A stretch of 64,000 nucleotides of DNA from Cloeon dipterum (Eukaryota > Arthropoda > Insecta > Ephemeroptera > Baetidae). Positions 24,901 to 41,921 of the stretch are shown here, in pieces (position 1 is the first letter of the stretch; each line of letters starts with the position of its first letter). The translations under genes and the position numbers were made by a program. The notes beneath the pieces are model-generated. The model was not told the DNA's origin, did not search any database, and saw only the letters and a list, made by a program, of their open reading frames with translations. The DNA is taken from contig NC_088788.1 of the NCBI RefSeq assembly GCF_949628265.1, positions 13,826,001 through 13,890,000 on the forward strand, given 5' to 3'.

Positions 24901-25322
24901 ATGCTAAGTAAATACTACTCTGGTGTCAATAATTTATAAAAAATTGGCCCTTTATAAATTCTTTGATAATTTAATTTTTAGAAATTACCGTCAAATCATA
25001 TGCCTCCTATAATTGATTTTTATTTTTAATATCAGGAAGTTACTATCTATAACTTAACTATTTTATGTATTTATTTGTTTCCTTCAAATCTCTAGAATCT
25101 TATTGAGCTGCCTTTATTTAACTTATATCCTAGCATATTAAGCCACGCCAACTCTTCTCTAACGCAGGAAACTTGGTTACCGTGAAATTCCTGCGTCTTG
25201 AGCGCTACCATGAAAGGTTCCCTGAAGCCATCAACGCTTGCATTCCCCTGCGTCCTTCCAACAACACGAAGCTCGCCTCACAAGGTAAACTGTGGCAGTC
25301 CAACGAAAATGAAGTAGATTAA
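21977..25322 (+). CDS. MAN1: MAN1 (LEMD3) inner nuclear membrane protein
   Basis: Eleven exons (21977-22238, 22293-22612, 22669-22834, 22894-22934, 23092-23265, 23320-23497, 23552-23746, 24229-24368, 24467-24612, 24669-24844, 25168-25322) close in frame at 650 residues. A LEM domain opens the protein ([20 protein letters not shown], ...[10 protein letters not shown]), which binds barrier-to-autointegration factor. Two membrane segments follow: [19 protein letters not shown] around residue 205 and a second around 375-395. Between them lies the MSC luminal region. The C-terminus has a winged-helix part ([15 protein letters not shown]) and an RRM-like UHM ([10 protein letters not shown] to [16 protein letters not shown]). 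The UHM separates MAN1 from LEMD2; in MAN1 it binds Smads and damps TGF-beta/BMP signalling. The ATG follows a 5' UTR intron acceptor. Confidence 0.95.
23762..24228 (+). other. MAN1 intron 7 with GGCTGGCT-rich degenerate repeat
   Basis: Within this intron, 23810-24065 contains many GGCTGGC/GCTGAC units. It also contains two related copies of GCTGATTC-AATTT (near 23826 and 23885), unlike the surrounding AT-rich sequence. It looks like a decayed simple or nested repeat; no family was recognised. Confidence 0.35.
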
Positions 25323-26411
25323 CGTGGCCAAATATCGCACTAAGGGCTAGCAGAGGACTAATTCCAGTAAAGCACATTGCTTGTGGTTTCCTGCTGCTGT
25401 GAAGAACTTAAGATCAGTGTTTAGTGCAAGTGGCAAATCTTGAAGAATTAGTGAACCAGCCACCCTGTGAAAGTTCAACAATGATTTTAAACTGCACTCT
25501 GAGCATATTGCGGGACTTAAAAAAGTGAAATAGAAGCACTTATTACTGTGCAGGGCTTATAACTAATTAACAGCGTGGTCTCCGTTCTTTGAGAAAAACT
25601 TAAGCCCAAAATTGTTGTTAAAAAGTTCTTCGTCAGATTACTGTTGGTCTTAATTCATCAGCACATTGACCTCAAACACGTATTTTAATTTTGATCTGTG
25701 GACGTAATATTAATTAATTTTTCCATTTAAGTAATAACTATGCATATTTTGTGCTTGCATGCTGTTTTCAATGTCTTTGTAATTAAATTAAAGCGCTGTT
25801 GCTTTCTAAGGTTATAAAAAAGATGACCACTGTAAACTTGTTTGAATAAATGAATAAAGACTGGATGAAATGTCTTTTTGTTGTTTTTGTAATTAACTAT
25901 AATGAATATTATCGATACTAAAAAATTAACTGTATTTTCAAGTTTGAATTTAGATGTATTAAATTGAGAACCTTGTGCTTACAAGATTTTGACAGGAAGT
26001 CTGAAATTAATTAGTCAGATCGTATATTTAAATATGCTATTATTTAATGATCAACAAGATAGCGATTTGAGAAGGCATGGCTTCCTACTTTTGAGGTGCT
26101 CCTGCTATGACACGTGGTCGTTTTTTCCATGGCTTTGATGTCAATATAAGCTAGCTAATAATGTGCGAAAAGGCGCTAAGGCACATATTTTCAGTTGATT
26201 TTTAGAGTATATATAATGGGAATTAAAGGAACATAAAAAATATAAGGTACGATTTAATAAATTTTAATATTAGAAAAAATATTGCACAATATATTTTAAA
26301 ACAAATATATTTTGTAAAATCTTCAAATAAGGTCCTCGACGGAAAAATTATCCAGTCTTGTTCATCATCACTCGCATGCTGTCTGCGTCGTTTGTGCTCT
26401 TCTCTGTGGTC
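25323..26411. other. Intergenic: MAN1 3' UTR and gap to the finger-protein gene
   Basis: MAN1 3' UTR runs to two AATAAA signals at 25845-25850 and 25853-25858. Beyond that is AT-rich sequence with a TATCGATA palindrome at 25910-25917 and no gene. The neighbouring genes converge here. Confidence 0.6.
25845..25858 (+). terminator. MAN1 polyadenylation signals
   Basis: Two AATAAA hexamers eight bases apart, about 525 bases after the MAN1 stop. Confidence 0.65.
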
Positions 26412-27319
26412 TCAAGTGCCCATTTTTTCCGCTTTCTCCTGTTGTGATATAATAACAAAATAATTGATTAAAAACAATGTACTCATACATATCTTTGTAC
26501 TGTATTAGTATGTATGGAGGGATAATTAAGGCCTGAATTTTGGGATAAAGATCTATATCGTCCTGGCCCCGGTAAAATTGCGCAACGTTCAACAAACACC
26601 CAAATTTTCATTGTCGAATTGATGTAGATGATGTAGACTTTTTCTTGCAACAAGGAAATTCGCGTTTGGTTGTTGAAAGTTGCGCAATTTTACTGGGACC
26701 AAGACGATACATTATGATTTATAACTTTTCAAATATTTGATAAAATTAAATAAAAAAAGCTCAAAACCTTCTGAGGTTTATCAACTTTGAAGAAGGATAC
26801 TAACTTTCTCTCTCTTTTTGAATTCAGCCCAGTTTGCAGGTTTTGCAGGTACAGAAGGACCAGCCCTGATGGAGGGATTGCCTATCTTGGATTGCTCCTC
26901 CTCAGCCTTAGCAAGCCTCTTCTGTACATCATGGTCGTGGACGTGCCGGCTATATTCGTAGAATTCACCTCTGACAAATTGCCGTCCGCAATCTCTGCAA
27001 TTTGCCCCTTCAAAGTACTTGGCAGTAATACTGCAGACTCTAAAACAATACAAACGAGACTGTCAAGGAACCAAAGCAATAAAAATTTTAACTATGACGA
27101 CACAGCACTGCAACTATATACTTACAAGGTCAGCTCTTTTTCTATGTCGTTGATGACGACAGGGTTTTCAACAACAGGTCCATCACGTTGGGCTACAGCG
27201 GCTTCATCTGCACAGAAAAAAACTAATTTTAATTTCATACCAAAACTTAATATGTATATATATTTATTACAATTGTAAGCAGCTTTCAAAAAATATCTTA
27301 TTTTATTTTATAAAACGTG

Positions 27320-27368
<49 letters not shown>

Positions 27369-30362
27369 ATGTTGTCTCCATTATTGTAGAAGCAGCAGCG
27401 TGTTTTAGAGTCTAAAAATTCCAGAGAGATATTTTTTGGTAAGTAGAATTTAGCAAAATCAGAATTTTACTGTTGCTTGATCCTATTTTTTTATCATTGC
27501 CTAATAGAAAAGTTTAGTTTTTTGAGCAGTTATTCAGTTAAGCTCCATCAACTGCTTAATCCAAACAACAATTCAAAAATAAATTTCAATTGGTGCCCTT
27601 CCTTATGGTGCTCTGCTATAAAGCTATCATGAAGTTTCCTTTGAAAAGAAAAAAAGGGAAACATACTTTTTTTGTTCCTGCTCTTATCCTTCCTTGCCTT
27701 CTTGGCATAAGGCTTGTAGTGTGCCATGTTCCTCGTGCTCTTTCTCACGGGTATCATGGGTAGCACAGGCGTCTTGTCGTGTTCGGCCACAGGGTAGCGG
27801 TATGGTTTCTCAGGAGCCGACACCTGGGCAGTGGGTATGTGTCCACTATTGCTATGCTGATCACCACCATTTCTTGCGTTGCTTGAGCTACTAGGCGACT
27901 GGCTTGTTCCAGGGTTGTACGCCTTCGTGAAGTAGCCTGGTGTCTGAGTGGGAGCTGGCTGCGAAAATTGCTGCTGGTAGTAGCCGCCATGGTAGTAATA
28001 CTGCCAAGAACCTCCGCATTGGCTGTTGTACCCACTGTCCCAGCCGCTAGACTGGGCGGACAGTGAGTAATTTCCATCGGCACAGCGCATTCCATTGCCC
28101 GTCACTGAAATAAAAATTCAGAGACGGCTTAGGTTAATCCTCCACTTTTTTGTATTTATTTATTTTGATATTACGGAGTTTTCCACGTGAATTAACAAAA
28201 GAGCAAGTTTGGTCTGCAAAGGAACTAAAATAAAAGTATAATTGCCAAATCCTTTTGTTTCCAACGTTTAATCAAATTATTACTTTTCAAATTTAATTTT
28301 AAACGGGTTGTCCCTTTATAATGACGACTGCGGTCTTTTCAGAGTCCACAGTCCACACGGACTTACAAAAACTATTTGCAGAACATTACTTTCGATATTT
28401 CTAAGTTTGGTTTATTTGGGACCACATTTCGCTATATTCCCAATACCAGTATTAAGTATTTATTTGTTTAACTACAAGCCGCAAGAAATTAAGTTGCGCG
28501 AAAATTGCAAACCAATAAGACCGGTATGGTGATGAGCACTCGTAAATTTTGAACGTGAACTGTTCTAATTGTGCAAGTGAACATCTTTCAATGAACGCTG
28601 TGAAAAAATTTCCAAATAATATTAAAAACTTCAGGGGATTATTTTCAATCAAAATTATTTAACAATAACTTGTCCAATTTGACTAATCTTGTATAAATTC
28701 TGAAAAATTTAAAAAATTATATTATAACTATATACGTATAATATTATACAGTACGAATTTATTTTATATATTATATAAATTGGTTTTATCTAGTATGCCC
28801 AGAATAATAAAATGATACAACAAAACATAGCTTTACAAAAAATAAGGCGATATATAGTATTTAAGAAAAATTTATATGTTCTTAGCCAAATAATCCAAGG
28901 AAGGTTACCTGGTCCTTGTGTTGGTGTCAGCTGCTGGGTATTTTGGAGGCTCATCAAGCGCGACCCAAAACGTTGGCTCTGCCTGTGTGGAGCAGAGAGC
29001 AATAATTAATTAGTTCATTTTTACTCACTCACCAAGGTAAATACAATTTCTTTTAGCAAAACAACTTGGCAAATTTCAAAGGAGAAAATAAAAGCTCTTA
29101 TGAATAAATTCGTTGAACATCTGAAAATTTGAGAGCACTATCATACGTTGTTATAATTTAATTTGTTGATTTAAACTTTAAACCAAGTAGAAATTAGGGT
29201 TGTCGAGGATGATGCTTTAGAAAAAAATTGTTTCAGGAGTCGGGGGTCGGGGAGTCTAAGTGTGCACTATATCTTACCTGTTTTCGATCTTGTCCATTGA
29301 TAGCTTCGAAGGTTGCGAAGCATATGGGCGTTTATTCGGGCAATTATTCGGCATGAACGACTGCCCGCTGTTCGTTAGCCGCTCATGCTCTACACGCTCG
29401 TGTTTGCGCTGCATCTCCGGGTCGCGCTGAGATGCTGCACCAGTGGAATATCCCATCTGCAAAAAAGGGATTTTTTAAAAAAAAATGCTACGAAAATTAT
29501 CTATAAATAAAATTGTAACATATTCTAAGGGTTTGATACAGAGAGTTTCAATGAGGAAAACTGGAACCCACCGGTTTTAGGTTTTTCGCATTAATTTTTT
29601 CCGAATTTAACACCTAAAAGGTCACATTTCGCGCAAACAGCGGCCGAAATTTAAGAAAAGTTCGATTATAGTGTTAAAATTTTTGGTCTTTTGGTGAGAC
29701 CAGTAGCATATTTCGTTTACGTATTTGTAAAGATCCCAATTTTTTTATTTTCAATAAAAATGCATGTGTTTTGGAAATATGCACAAAATTTAGGAAAAAA
29801 GTTGGTGGCAATACATTAGATTTTTTCCATTTTTTCCGGAAAAATGTGGGTTTTTTGTTTTTGCGAACCCCGGGAGCAGGGGGTTGGGGTATGGGCCGCT
29901 ACGTTCTCATGGGCCGCCAAAATTAAGAATGCCCCGGTGAATTTTTCAATACCAATCCGGCCCTGCCCACGTGCCCACACGCCACAAGATGTGTCGCGGT
30001 TCTCTGGAATATTCCTCCTTTCCTCCCCCAGTAATGGCGTCACTGACCTTCGACAATGCTAATAATTTAACAAAATTCAATTGTATCTGACATTGCTTGA
30101 GCAATAAACCTCAAAATAAACTAAAAACATACTACCCTTAAAGAGTTGCCCTTAAATCAGATTTTCTGATCTCAAGCAGCTTCGGCCTATGATTATAATT
30201 TAATATTTCCTTAAATTTATTTTTACCACCTGTTCGAAATAGCTTTTTACAAATATAGTGACGTTTTTTGGGTTTTATGACAGAAACATGAAGCAAAAAG
30301 AGAAATAAAAATGGATACCAAGTTTTTACCTTGCTGTGGTCTGCAGTATATGTCCCAAACAT
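26412..30362 (-). CDS. Uncharacterised Cys/His-finger protein
   Basis: Proposed exons 30330-30362, 29278-29456, 28909-28982, 27667-28104, 27126-27207, 26805-27039 and 26412-26438 join in frame to 355 residues. I do not recognise the family. The N-terminal half is Gln/Ser/Tyr-rich and probably disordered (QYYYHGGYYQQQF, SSSSNARNGGD). A basic stretch (KPYAKKARKDKSRNKK) may be a nuclear localisation signal. Near residues 270-300 is a probable zinc site (CRDCGRQFVRGEFYEYSRH, then VHDHD), followed by a charged helix (VQKRLAKAEEEQSK) and the motif PANWAEFKKREK. The spacing resembles a matrin- or C2H2-like finger without matching one well. The final exon is the weakest part: it adds only eight residues (EKAEKMGT). 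A different last exon or frame is possible. The ATG exon sits beside an NRF-1-type promoter palindrome. Confidence 0.65.
26556..26709. repeat. Imperfect inverted repeat (40-base arms)
   Basis: Arms 26556-26595 and 26670-26709 are reverse complements with about four mismatches in 40 (core GTAAAATTGCGCAAC), separated by 74 bases. It lies in the last intron of the finger-protein gene. It could be a MITE-like element or a transcribed hairpin. Confidence 0.7.
27321..27365. repeat. (TA)n microsatellite
   Basis: About 22 perfect TA units within an intron of the finger-protein gene, 115 bases before the exon ending at 27207 on the minus strand. Confidence 0.95.
29500..30060. other. Intron 1 of the finger-protein gene with GC-rich foreign-looking patch
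   Basis: Within the first intron, 29860-30020 is GC-rich (runs such as CCCGGGAGCAGGGGG) in otherwise AT-rich DNA. The adjoining 29700-29850 has AAAAATGCATG / GGAAAAATGTG phrases that recall 10080-10190. This suggests a degraded dispersed repeat, but I cannot name it. Confidence 0.3.
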
Positions 30363-30458
30363 TTTATAAATTGATTTAAAATAAAAACTTTGTAATGCAG
30401 GTTGGAGTCGCTGCGAAAAGCGGTGGCAACGTGTGATATCTTAAGTCTGTCGCACGAC

Positions 30459-30470
30459 TGCGCATGCGCA
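30459..30470. promoter_or_regulatory. NRF-1/Ewg-type palindrome TGCGCATGCGCA
   Basis: Perfect match to the NRF-1 consensus (YGCGCAYGCGCR), about 100 bases upstream of the finger-protein ATG, at core-promoter distance. In insects the orthologous factor is erect wing. Site recognition is direct; function is inferred. Confidence 0.6.
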
Positions 30471-30605
30471 TAACGTACCGACTGGTACCGACGCAGACCG
30501 GACAAACGCAAAGGAAACTGATAAACCGATAATGTAGTAAATTATTACAGAAACACCGACGACCAGTAGTTACTTTGCTGTGCTGAATAAAAAATGAGTT
30601 ATAGA

Positions 30606-30725
30606 TATGGAAAAGCTACAGTTCTCGCCGACTTTACCGTTTACACGCATCAAATCTGTCGTCCCTATACTAATAACATTGAAAGGCGAAAACAGTAACT
30701 CGGCGAGAACTTTAACTTTTCCATA
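30606..30725. repeat. Imperfect inverted repeat (36-37 base arms)
   Basis: Arms 30606-30642 and 30690-30725 are reverse complements sharing TATGGAAAAG and AGTTCTCGCCGA with a few mismatches and one indel; the spacer is 47 bases. It is unlike the 26.6 kb hairpin in sequence, so probably a separate family. Confidence 0.65.
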
Positions 30726-30993
30726 CACATAGAACCGGTTTAATATCAGATTTAGAAAACATTGTATGACGCCGACGGCATCTATCAAAGGCTGGAAAAA
30801 CTTCATAATCCTTAACAAAACAACAACTCTGCTGTCTGCTTTTACACGAGAGCCAAGACTGGCGATTTGGCGAAGACCGACTTTCAACAAAAAATTGGCA
30901 TCAGCAACAGCACTAACAGCAGTATTAGATCTGCACTTCTGCAGCTGACTTTGGAAGACTGACTTCCCGCATCGAGGGTGTGTATGTGTATAT

Positions 30994-31051
30994 AAGAATT
31001 TCAGTTAAGTATGTATGTATACACATACATACATACTTAACTGAAATTCTT
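30994..31051. repeat. Perfect 27-base palindrome with 4-base loop
   Basis: The 27 bases at 30994-31020 are exactly repeated in reverse complement at 31025-31051 around an ACAC loop. The inner part is a TATG/CATA repeat, the outer part (AAGAATTTCAGTTAAG) is unique sequence. It lies 260 bases upstream of the IntS7 ATG. Confidence 0.9.
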
Positions 31052-31310
31052 GGCCAGGATAATAACAAAAATTATTTCTGCTAACCCGACCACTCGCAAG
31101 ACAACATACAGCCTTAATTGCAAATTATGAAGTATCATACATAGGGCTTAAATATTATAGAACTCATATTTATGAATTTTACACAGCTTTGAAAATTGGG
31201 AACTTTGATACATATAATCATATATGTTAATAATTAATGTTGTGCAGGTTCCCTGGGGATTTCACTGATGATTAATGTAATTATATAATATGTAATTAAC
31301 ATTTCAGGAA

Positions 31311-34300
31311 ATGACGACCTTATCAAGAATAGTATCAGACACCAGTTTGGGGGAACCAGAACAGGACGCTAACTCTGCCCTGACGGTACTTGACAAGGGT
31401 GTGTTCCCAAATTTAATATACTTGTTTTTCAAACAATAATTGCCATGTTCTCTGTATAGGCCTGAGGTCAGCAAATGTTGGCGAGCAATGCGAGGCGATT
31501 GTGCGCTATCCAAGACTGTTTGAAAAGTATCCTTTCCCTATATTAATCAATTCCTCATTTCTCAAACTAGCAGACGTTTTCCGAAATGGGTGAGCATTAT
31601 AACAAAAATAATTTGACACAGATTTAAATCAGGTGTTTGCAATTTATTCGTAGAAATAACTTCATGAGAGTTTGGGTATTGCGAGTGTGTCAGCAAAGTG
31701 AGCGACATTTGGACAAAATTATCAGCATTGACGACTTTGTTAGAAAGATTTATGGAGTTATTCATTGCAATGATCCTGTAAGTACAATTTTTAAAACCAC
31801 TTAACAGCTCTAATTATTGCTAATGGATTTTAGATTGCCCGAGCTCTGACTCTTCATGTGCTGGGCAGTGTGGCCAGTATAATCCCTGAAAGAGAGCAAG
31901 TCCACCACAGCATCCGAAACAGTCTTGAATCACATGACACAGTTGAAGTCCTTGCAGCTGTTTACGCTGCATCCAAATTCGCGGCACACAGCAGGTTTGT
32001 AGCGCTGTCAAGTAGGGCAGTCAAAAAACTAAAGCTAAAACCCAGAGGTTTCCCATAAACCCATTTGTGACCAAAACCCCGGAGATCCCTATACCTCCTA
32101 TGTTAAATTTTTCAAAAAAAGACCCGTCGAGCAGTCCCAAACCCGGAGAAATTCGGTCGAGGCGTACTCTCATTGTAAAAAATGAATAAACACTTATTCT
32201 AATTTCAGGACATTTGCTGTCAGTATGTGCAATAAAATAGCTGCCATGATCAAGGGCCTAGATACTCCCGCCGAGCTGAAGTTACGTCTCATTCCTGTCC
32301 TCCAACACATGCACTACTCCACCTCAACTGCAGCAATGGTAAAACATAAATTGCAGAAATCGGAATAAAATTCATCTCTACTTATAGGTCCGAGAGCTTG
32401 GAGGCGAACTTCTACAGAGCTATCCAGCCAAAGAGTTTCTGCTAACCTCTCTGGACACCCTGACTAAACTGGCAAAGGAAGCACTTGTTGATATTCCTCA
32501 TCAGGTTTGTAATATTCTAATCAATATTGCTCTCTACTTACACTAATCTTTAATTTTCAGGTTTCCCTATTGCTCTTCAGTCTGGAAGGCGAGTCACGAG
32601 TGGCAGTGCAGAAGCACATTTTCTGGGAACTGAAAATCTTAGCTAAAGAGGGTGCTGCCCACTGGACAGCTGCTTCCGTGGCTGCACTAGTGTCTAAAGC
32701 ACACAGCTTCTTGTCCAGTTCAAAGAAAAAACGCCTGTTAGCTGCTGCCCTTGAAGTGCTCGTCGTCCTCTCACAGTCTGCCTCCACATGCCATGAGCAG
32801 ATGCATCCTGGTTTGACTTAAGCACATGATGCTTAGTGCAACTATTAACCTGGACATTACAGAATCTGCTCTTATGGAACTCTGCATCCAAAGCTCCAGT
32901 GCACTCGAGCCGCAAATCGTGAGCAAGGCCGTGAAAATTCTTACAAATATCAACTGTCACCGGTGAGATATTTGTTGTTAACATTAATTAAGTGTCACAG
33001 TAAAATATTCTTAAAAAATTTACGTAAAATGGATTTTTGCAGCTACGAAGCACATCTTTCGCAGTTACCCAATGAAGATGCTCTGGAGTTAGCCCTGGAG
33101 TCGTTCCTCATGTTCTTGATGTCGAGAGAAGATGATAAACACATTCCTCAGTTAAAAACATCCTTAAAATGCATGGTGCAGCTCTGCGAGGCATGTTCGG
33201 GACGCTGTCTTTTCTTTGTCAAGCTGATATCTGAACAAATTCCCAAAAGGAAGGGCGAGTGTAAGCACCTAAAAACTGTGGCTATTAAATTTTAATTTTC
33301 AATCATAAATATTGTAGCTCTGTATCTTCTGCTTGAGACTTTGGTCGCTATGGCTAGCTTCTGTCCTAGTGTGAATGGAAAACCACTTCTACTAGAAATT
33401 CTACCTGAACTCATCAAGTGCATTTCCAAGCTTCCAGAGGTAAGCTAAAGAGCGCTAAAATCTTAATCGCTAAATTAAAGGTCCCTTCTATTGTAGGACG
33501 AAAAAAGGGGCTCCATTGTTCCCACCCTGATACTGCAGACCTGTCAAGGCCACACACTCACCCCTGAAATTAGTAGTTGTTTATACAAATACTCGCAAAA
33601 ATGTCAAATTTGGGAGTGCTTCAGGCTCGCTCGGAGCTCAATGCGGTGAGTTTTGATATGCCTTTAAAATACACCAAATCCAACGATGAATTCCCTCACA
33701 GGTTTGGACAACACATGCTTTCTGTGCCCGCAATTATTCGCCTTATTAACTACGTCAGCTCTGAAACGTCGCACTTTTGGCTGAGTTGCCTGAAAAATAT
33801 TAGCCTGGCTGAGTGTGCTCTGATGAATGAACAGCCACTTAATGGAGCTTCCATGCCAGAGGCGAAACAAACAAGTCTTCTGCAAGGCTTGTCATTCGCC
33901 TGCAACCATTACTCCAAAGCTATTGCTGCAGTCAAGGTGAGACCCTAATTGCTTTAAAAAGCGAAATACGATTAAATCAACTCACCTAAATCTTTGAATT
34001 CTTTAGGCGACTGGCTCTCCACACCAGTCTCTACAGTTTGCCGCTGACTACCTTCGAGTGAGGACAGACACTTTACTGTGCTTCTCACAACTGGTGCAGT
34101 CGTGCATCTCCTTCCACCATCCACCACCAGCTATCGCCCTGAACCAGGCTCAGGTGGGCAATGATGAGTTCCTGCGACACGGGCGCACCACCACGCAGTT
34201 GAGAAAGAGCGCGTCAGAGTTGCGAGCAATCGCTAACAATTACCATAGATTAGCTCAGTCTGCTTTCGACGCAGACCCGAAGACCTTAGCCAACATTCAA

Positions 34301-35380
34301 ATGTATGTTTGCAGTGGCATATAACTTGTTCATTCCTAATTATTACTTCAATGTGCAGCTTGAAGAATATGTGCCTGATGATGTCACAGAGCATAGAATG
34401 TATGGTCTATCCCAACTACCAGGACAAAGACCTTATTGACTTTGGGTAAGCATTCTTGAATTCAGAGGGATTATTAATTTTTTACAACTTAATCGTTATT
34501 CAGGGAGATTAAAGACTGCCCAGAAATGCACCACCTTGTTAGCAGCTGCAAGAGTGCTATGAAAATTACAGAAGACCTGCGGAATGATACCACTTGCAAA
34601 CCCATCACCAGCAGGGTAAAATTAGAACTGGTTGAATAATTTCAAATAAAAAAGACGCAACTCTGAATTCATTCCAGCACACTGACACTCTGATGCAACT
34701 AGTTAAAATGATAACATCATCGCCGCTCTGCCTGCCAAGGTACTTCTTCCAAGTGCTTCAATGCACTTTAGTGAAGGTAGAAATTATTATAAATCTTGCG
34801 GCAAACGAAATCAAGCAACTTCTGATATTTTGTAGCTATCTATTACTCCGCAAGGGAAACTGTCAGAAATTTCAGTGGCTGCCAACTCTCAATTAGTGCT
34901 GCATGTCGAAGGAGTGTGCCAGCATTTGGGAACTCCTGGTCTCTTCAGGAGCATCAAGGGTATCCACCTGGCACTTTCAAACACATTCCTGTCTCCACGA
35001 AGCATTGATTTGAATAGAGTATGTATATTGCTATGATACTCATACACATATTTTTCTAATTACTGATTGAAGTTTAAAAACTAAGTAGAATCATTGCTAA
35101 AATCTTGTTCCTTTTTCAGGAAATGTGCAACATGAGCCAAGTTGTGAATCCACACCACGACTTTTTCTCTGCGCAGTTTCTCCTTTCCTTTTCTCAAGGT
35201 GGGTCGTATCAAATATCCATCACTGCCTCCATAGTGGATGAGGAAGGAATGACTTGGAACACAGGACCGAAAACTCAATTTAATGCGAAAGCATGTGAGG
35301 ACCTACCGCTACCCACACAGCAGGTTCAGATGAAGATGCTTTACCCAGATTCGCAAGCAAACATGAGACCAAGATTCTAA
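31311..35380 (+). CDS. IntS7: Integrator complex subunit 7
   Basis: Eighteen exons (31311-31398, 31460-31589, 31654-31777, 31834-31994, 32209-32338, 32388-32504, 32561-32810, 32863-32962, 33043-33260, 33318-33439, 33497-33645, 33702-33936, 34007-34302, 34359-34445, 34504-34615, 34678-34776, 34836-35018, 35120-35380) close in frame at 953 residues, near the 962 of human INTS7. Conserved blocks include EQDANSALTVLDKGLRS, EQCEAIVRYPRLFEKYPFPI, LGSVASIIPEREQVHHSIR, the FWLSCLKNISLAE segment and the C-terminal EGVCQHLGTPGLFRSIKGI and NPHHDFFSAQFLLSF. It is an alpha-solenoid scaffold of Integrator, which cleaves nascent snRNA and attenuates paused Pol II transcripts; the Drosophila orthologue is deflated. 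No frame break was found. Confidence 0.96.
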
Positions 35381-36164
35381 ACTATAATTATGTGCAGTTT
35401 CGTTATATACAGGAGTAAAATTCAAAAATAGGATTTATTCATAAATCAAGTGTGTAATAACTACTAACTAAGATTTTTTAAATAAATATCTTTAATAATA
35501 TATATACTGTTAACCTTGTATTAATGTAAAATGGGAAAATAGTCTTCCTTTTCTTTTCTCAAATTATCCAAATTATAGGGCCGTGAGAGAATGAAGATTG
35601 ATAATGACAATACATGAAATAAAATTTTAGCGGTCTGGTTCACTCTATATTAGAAATTTTTGTATCAAAAAGACATTAAAATGTCTCAATCTGCTCTTGA
35701 CTGTGCAGAATTATACAATCAGAAATTTATAGCCAGTTAAATATTTCCCGCTGAAACTGGTCGGACTGCCAACAGCGCGCTCTTTAGTAAGGAGATTTTA
35801 GTTAGTCTCATGCAAAAGTTATCTCGAGTTCTCAGTTGAATAGGGAGTAGGGAAGGGAGAAGCAGAGTTGAGGCCACGAGGTGGTCATATGGCTGTGCTG
35901 TTGGTTATAGCGTAGCGGGTTGTCAACAAAAGCAATTTTCCGAATTTTACAATCTTTTAGACAGGTGGATCTCCTCCAATTGAATATAAAGGGTGCATTA
36001 TGTTCCCTATTCAAAGATGAAAACTTTATCGTCAGTGATTTGATCAATGTGAGCTTTGCTGTATTTTACGTGAGTTGAAAACGTGTGAGTAAAATTTTTC
36101 ATCTGACGAAATGCTAAAAATGCATATTTTTTGTTTTTGTAGTGCTGAAACTATTCGAGGGAAA
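35381..36164. other. Intergenic: IntS7 3' UTR and Polr3A promoter
   Basis: AATAAA at 35481-35486 lies 100 bases past the IntS7 stop and is its likely polyadenylation signal. The rest is the Polr3A upstream region. A TTTTTGTAG acceptor at 36134-36142 and donor-like GTGAGT sequences near 36070-36090 suggest a 5' UTR intron ending 22 bases before the Polr3A ATG. Confidence 0.5.
35481..35486 (+). terminator. IntS7 polyadenylation signal
   Basis: Canonical AATAAA 100 bases after the stop codon. Confidence 0.6.

Positions 36165-41921
<5,757 letters not shown>

Larger units (their letters stand above)
30363..31310. promoter_or_regulatory. Divergent promoter region, finger-protein gene and Integrator subunit 7
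   Basis: The 950 bases between divergent start codons hold an NRF-1-type palindrome, a 37-base inverted repeat and a perfect 27-base palindrome (each listed separately). A splice acceptor (TTTCAG at 31303-31308) just before the IntS7 ATG implies a 5' UTR intron for that gene. Confidence 0.5.

Noticed and set aside
26348-26438. An alternative last exon frame for the finger protein (ending MRVMMNKTG).
   Set aside because: It needs a different phase from the preceding exon, whose only available donor is phase 0. It is kept as a possibility only if another small exon exists.
31527-31575. GTATCCTTTC in IntS7 exon 2 looks like a perfect U12 5' splice site, with a downstream CTAG acceptor.
   Set aside because: The segment encodes KYPFPILINSSFLKLADVF, matching human INTS7 KYPFPILINSAFLKLADVF, so it is coding and not an intron.
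32040-32185. C-rich phrases (AAACCCGGAG and relatives) in IntS7 intron 4, considered as a repeat.
   Set aside because: Too short and irregular to support a repeat call by eye.
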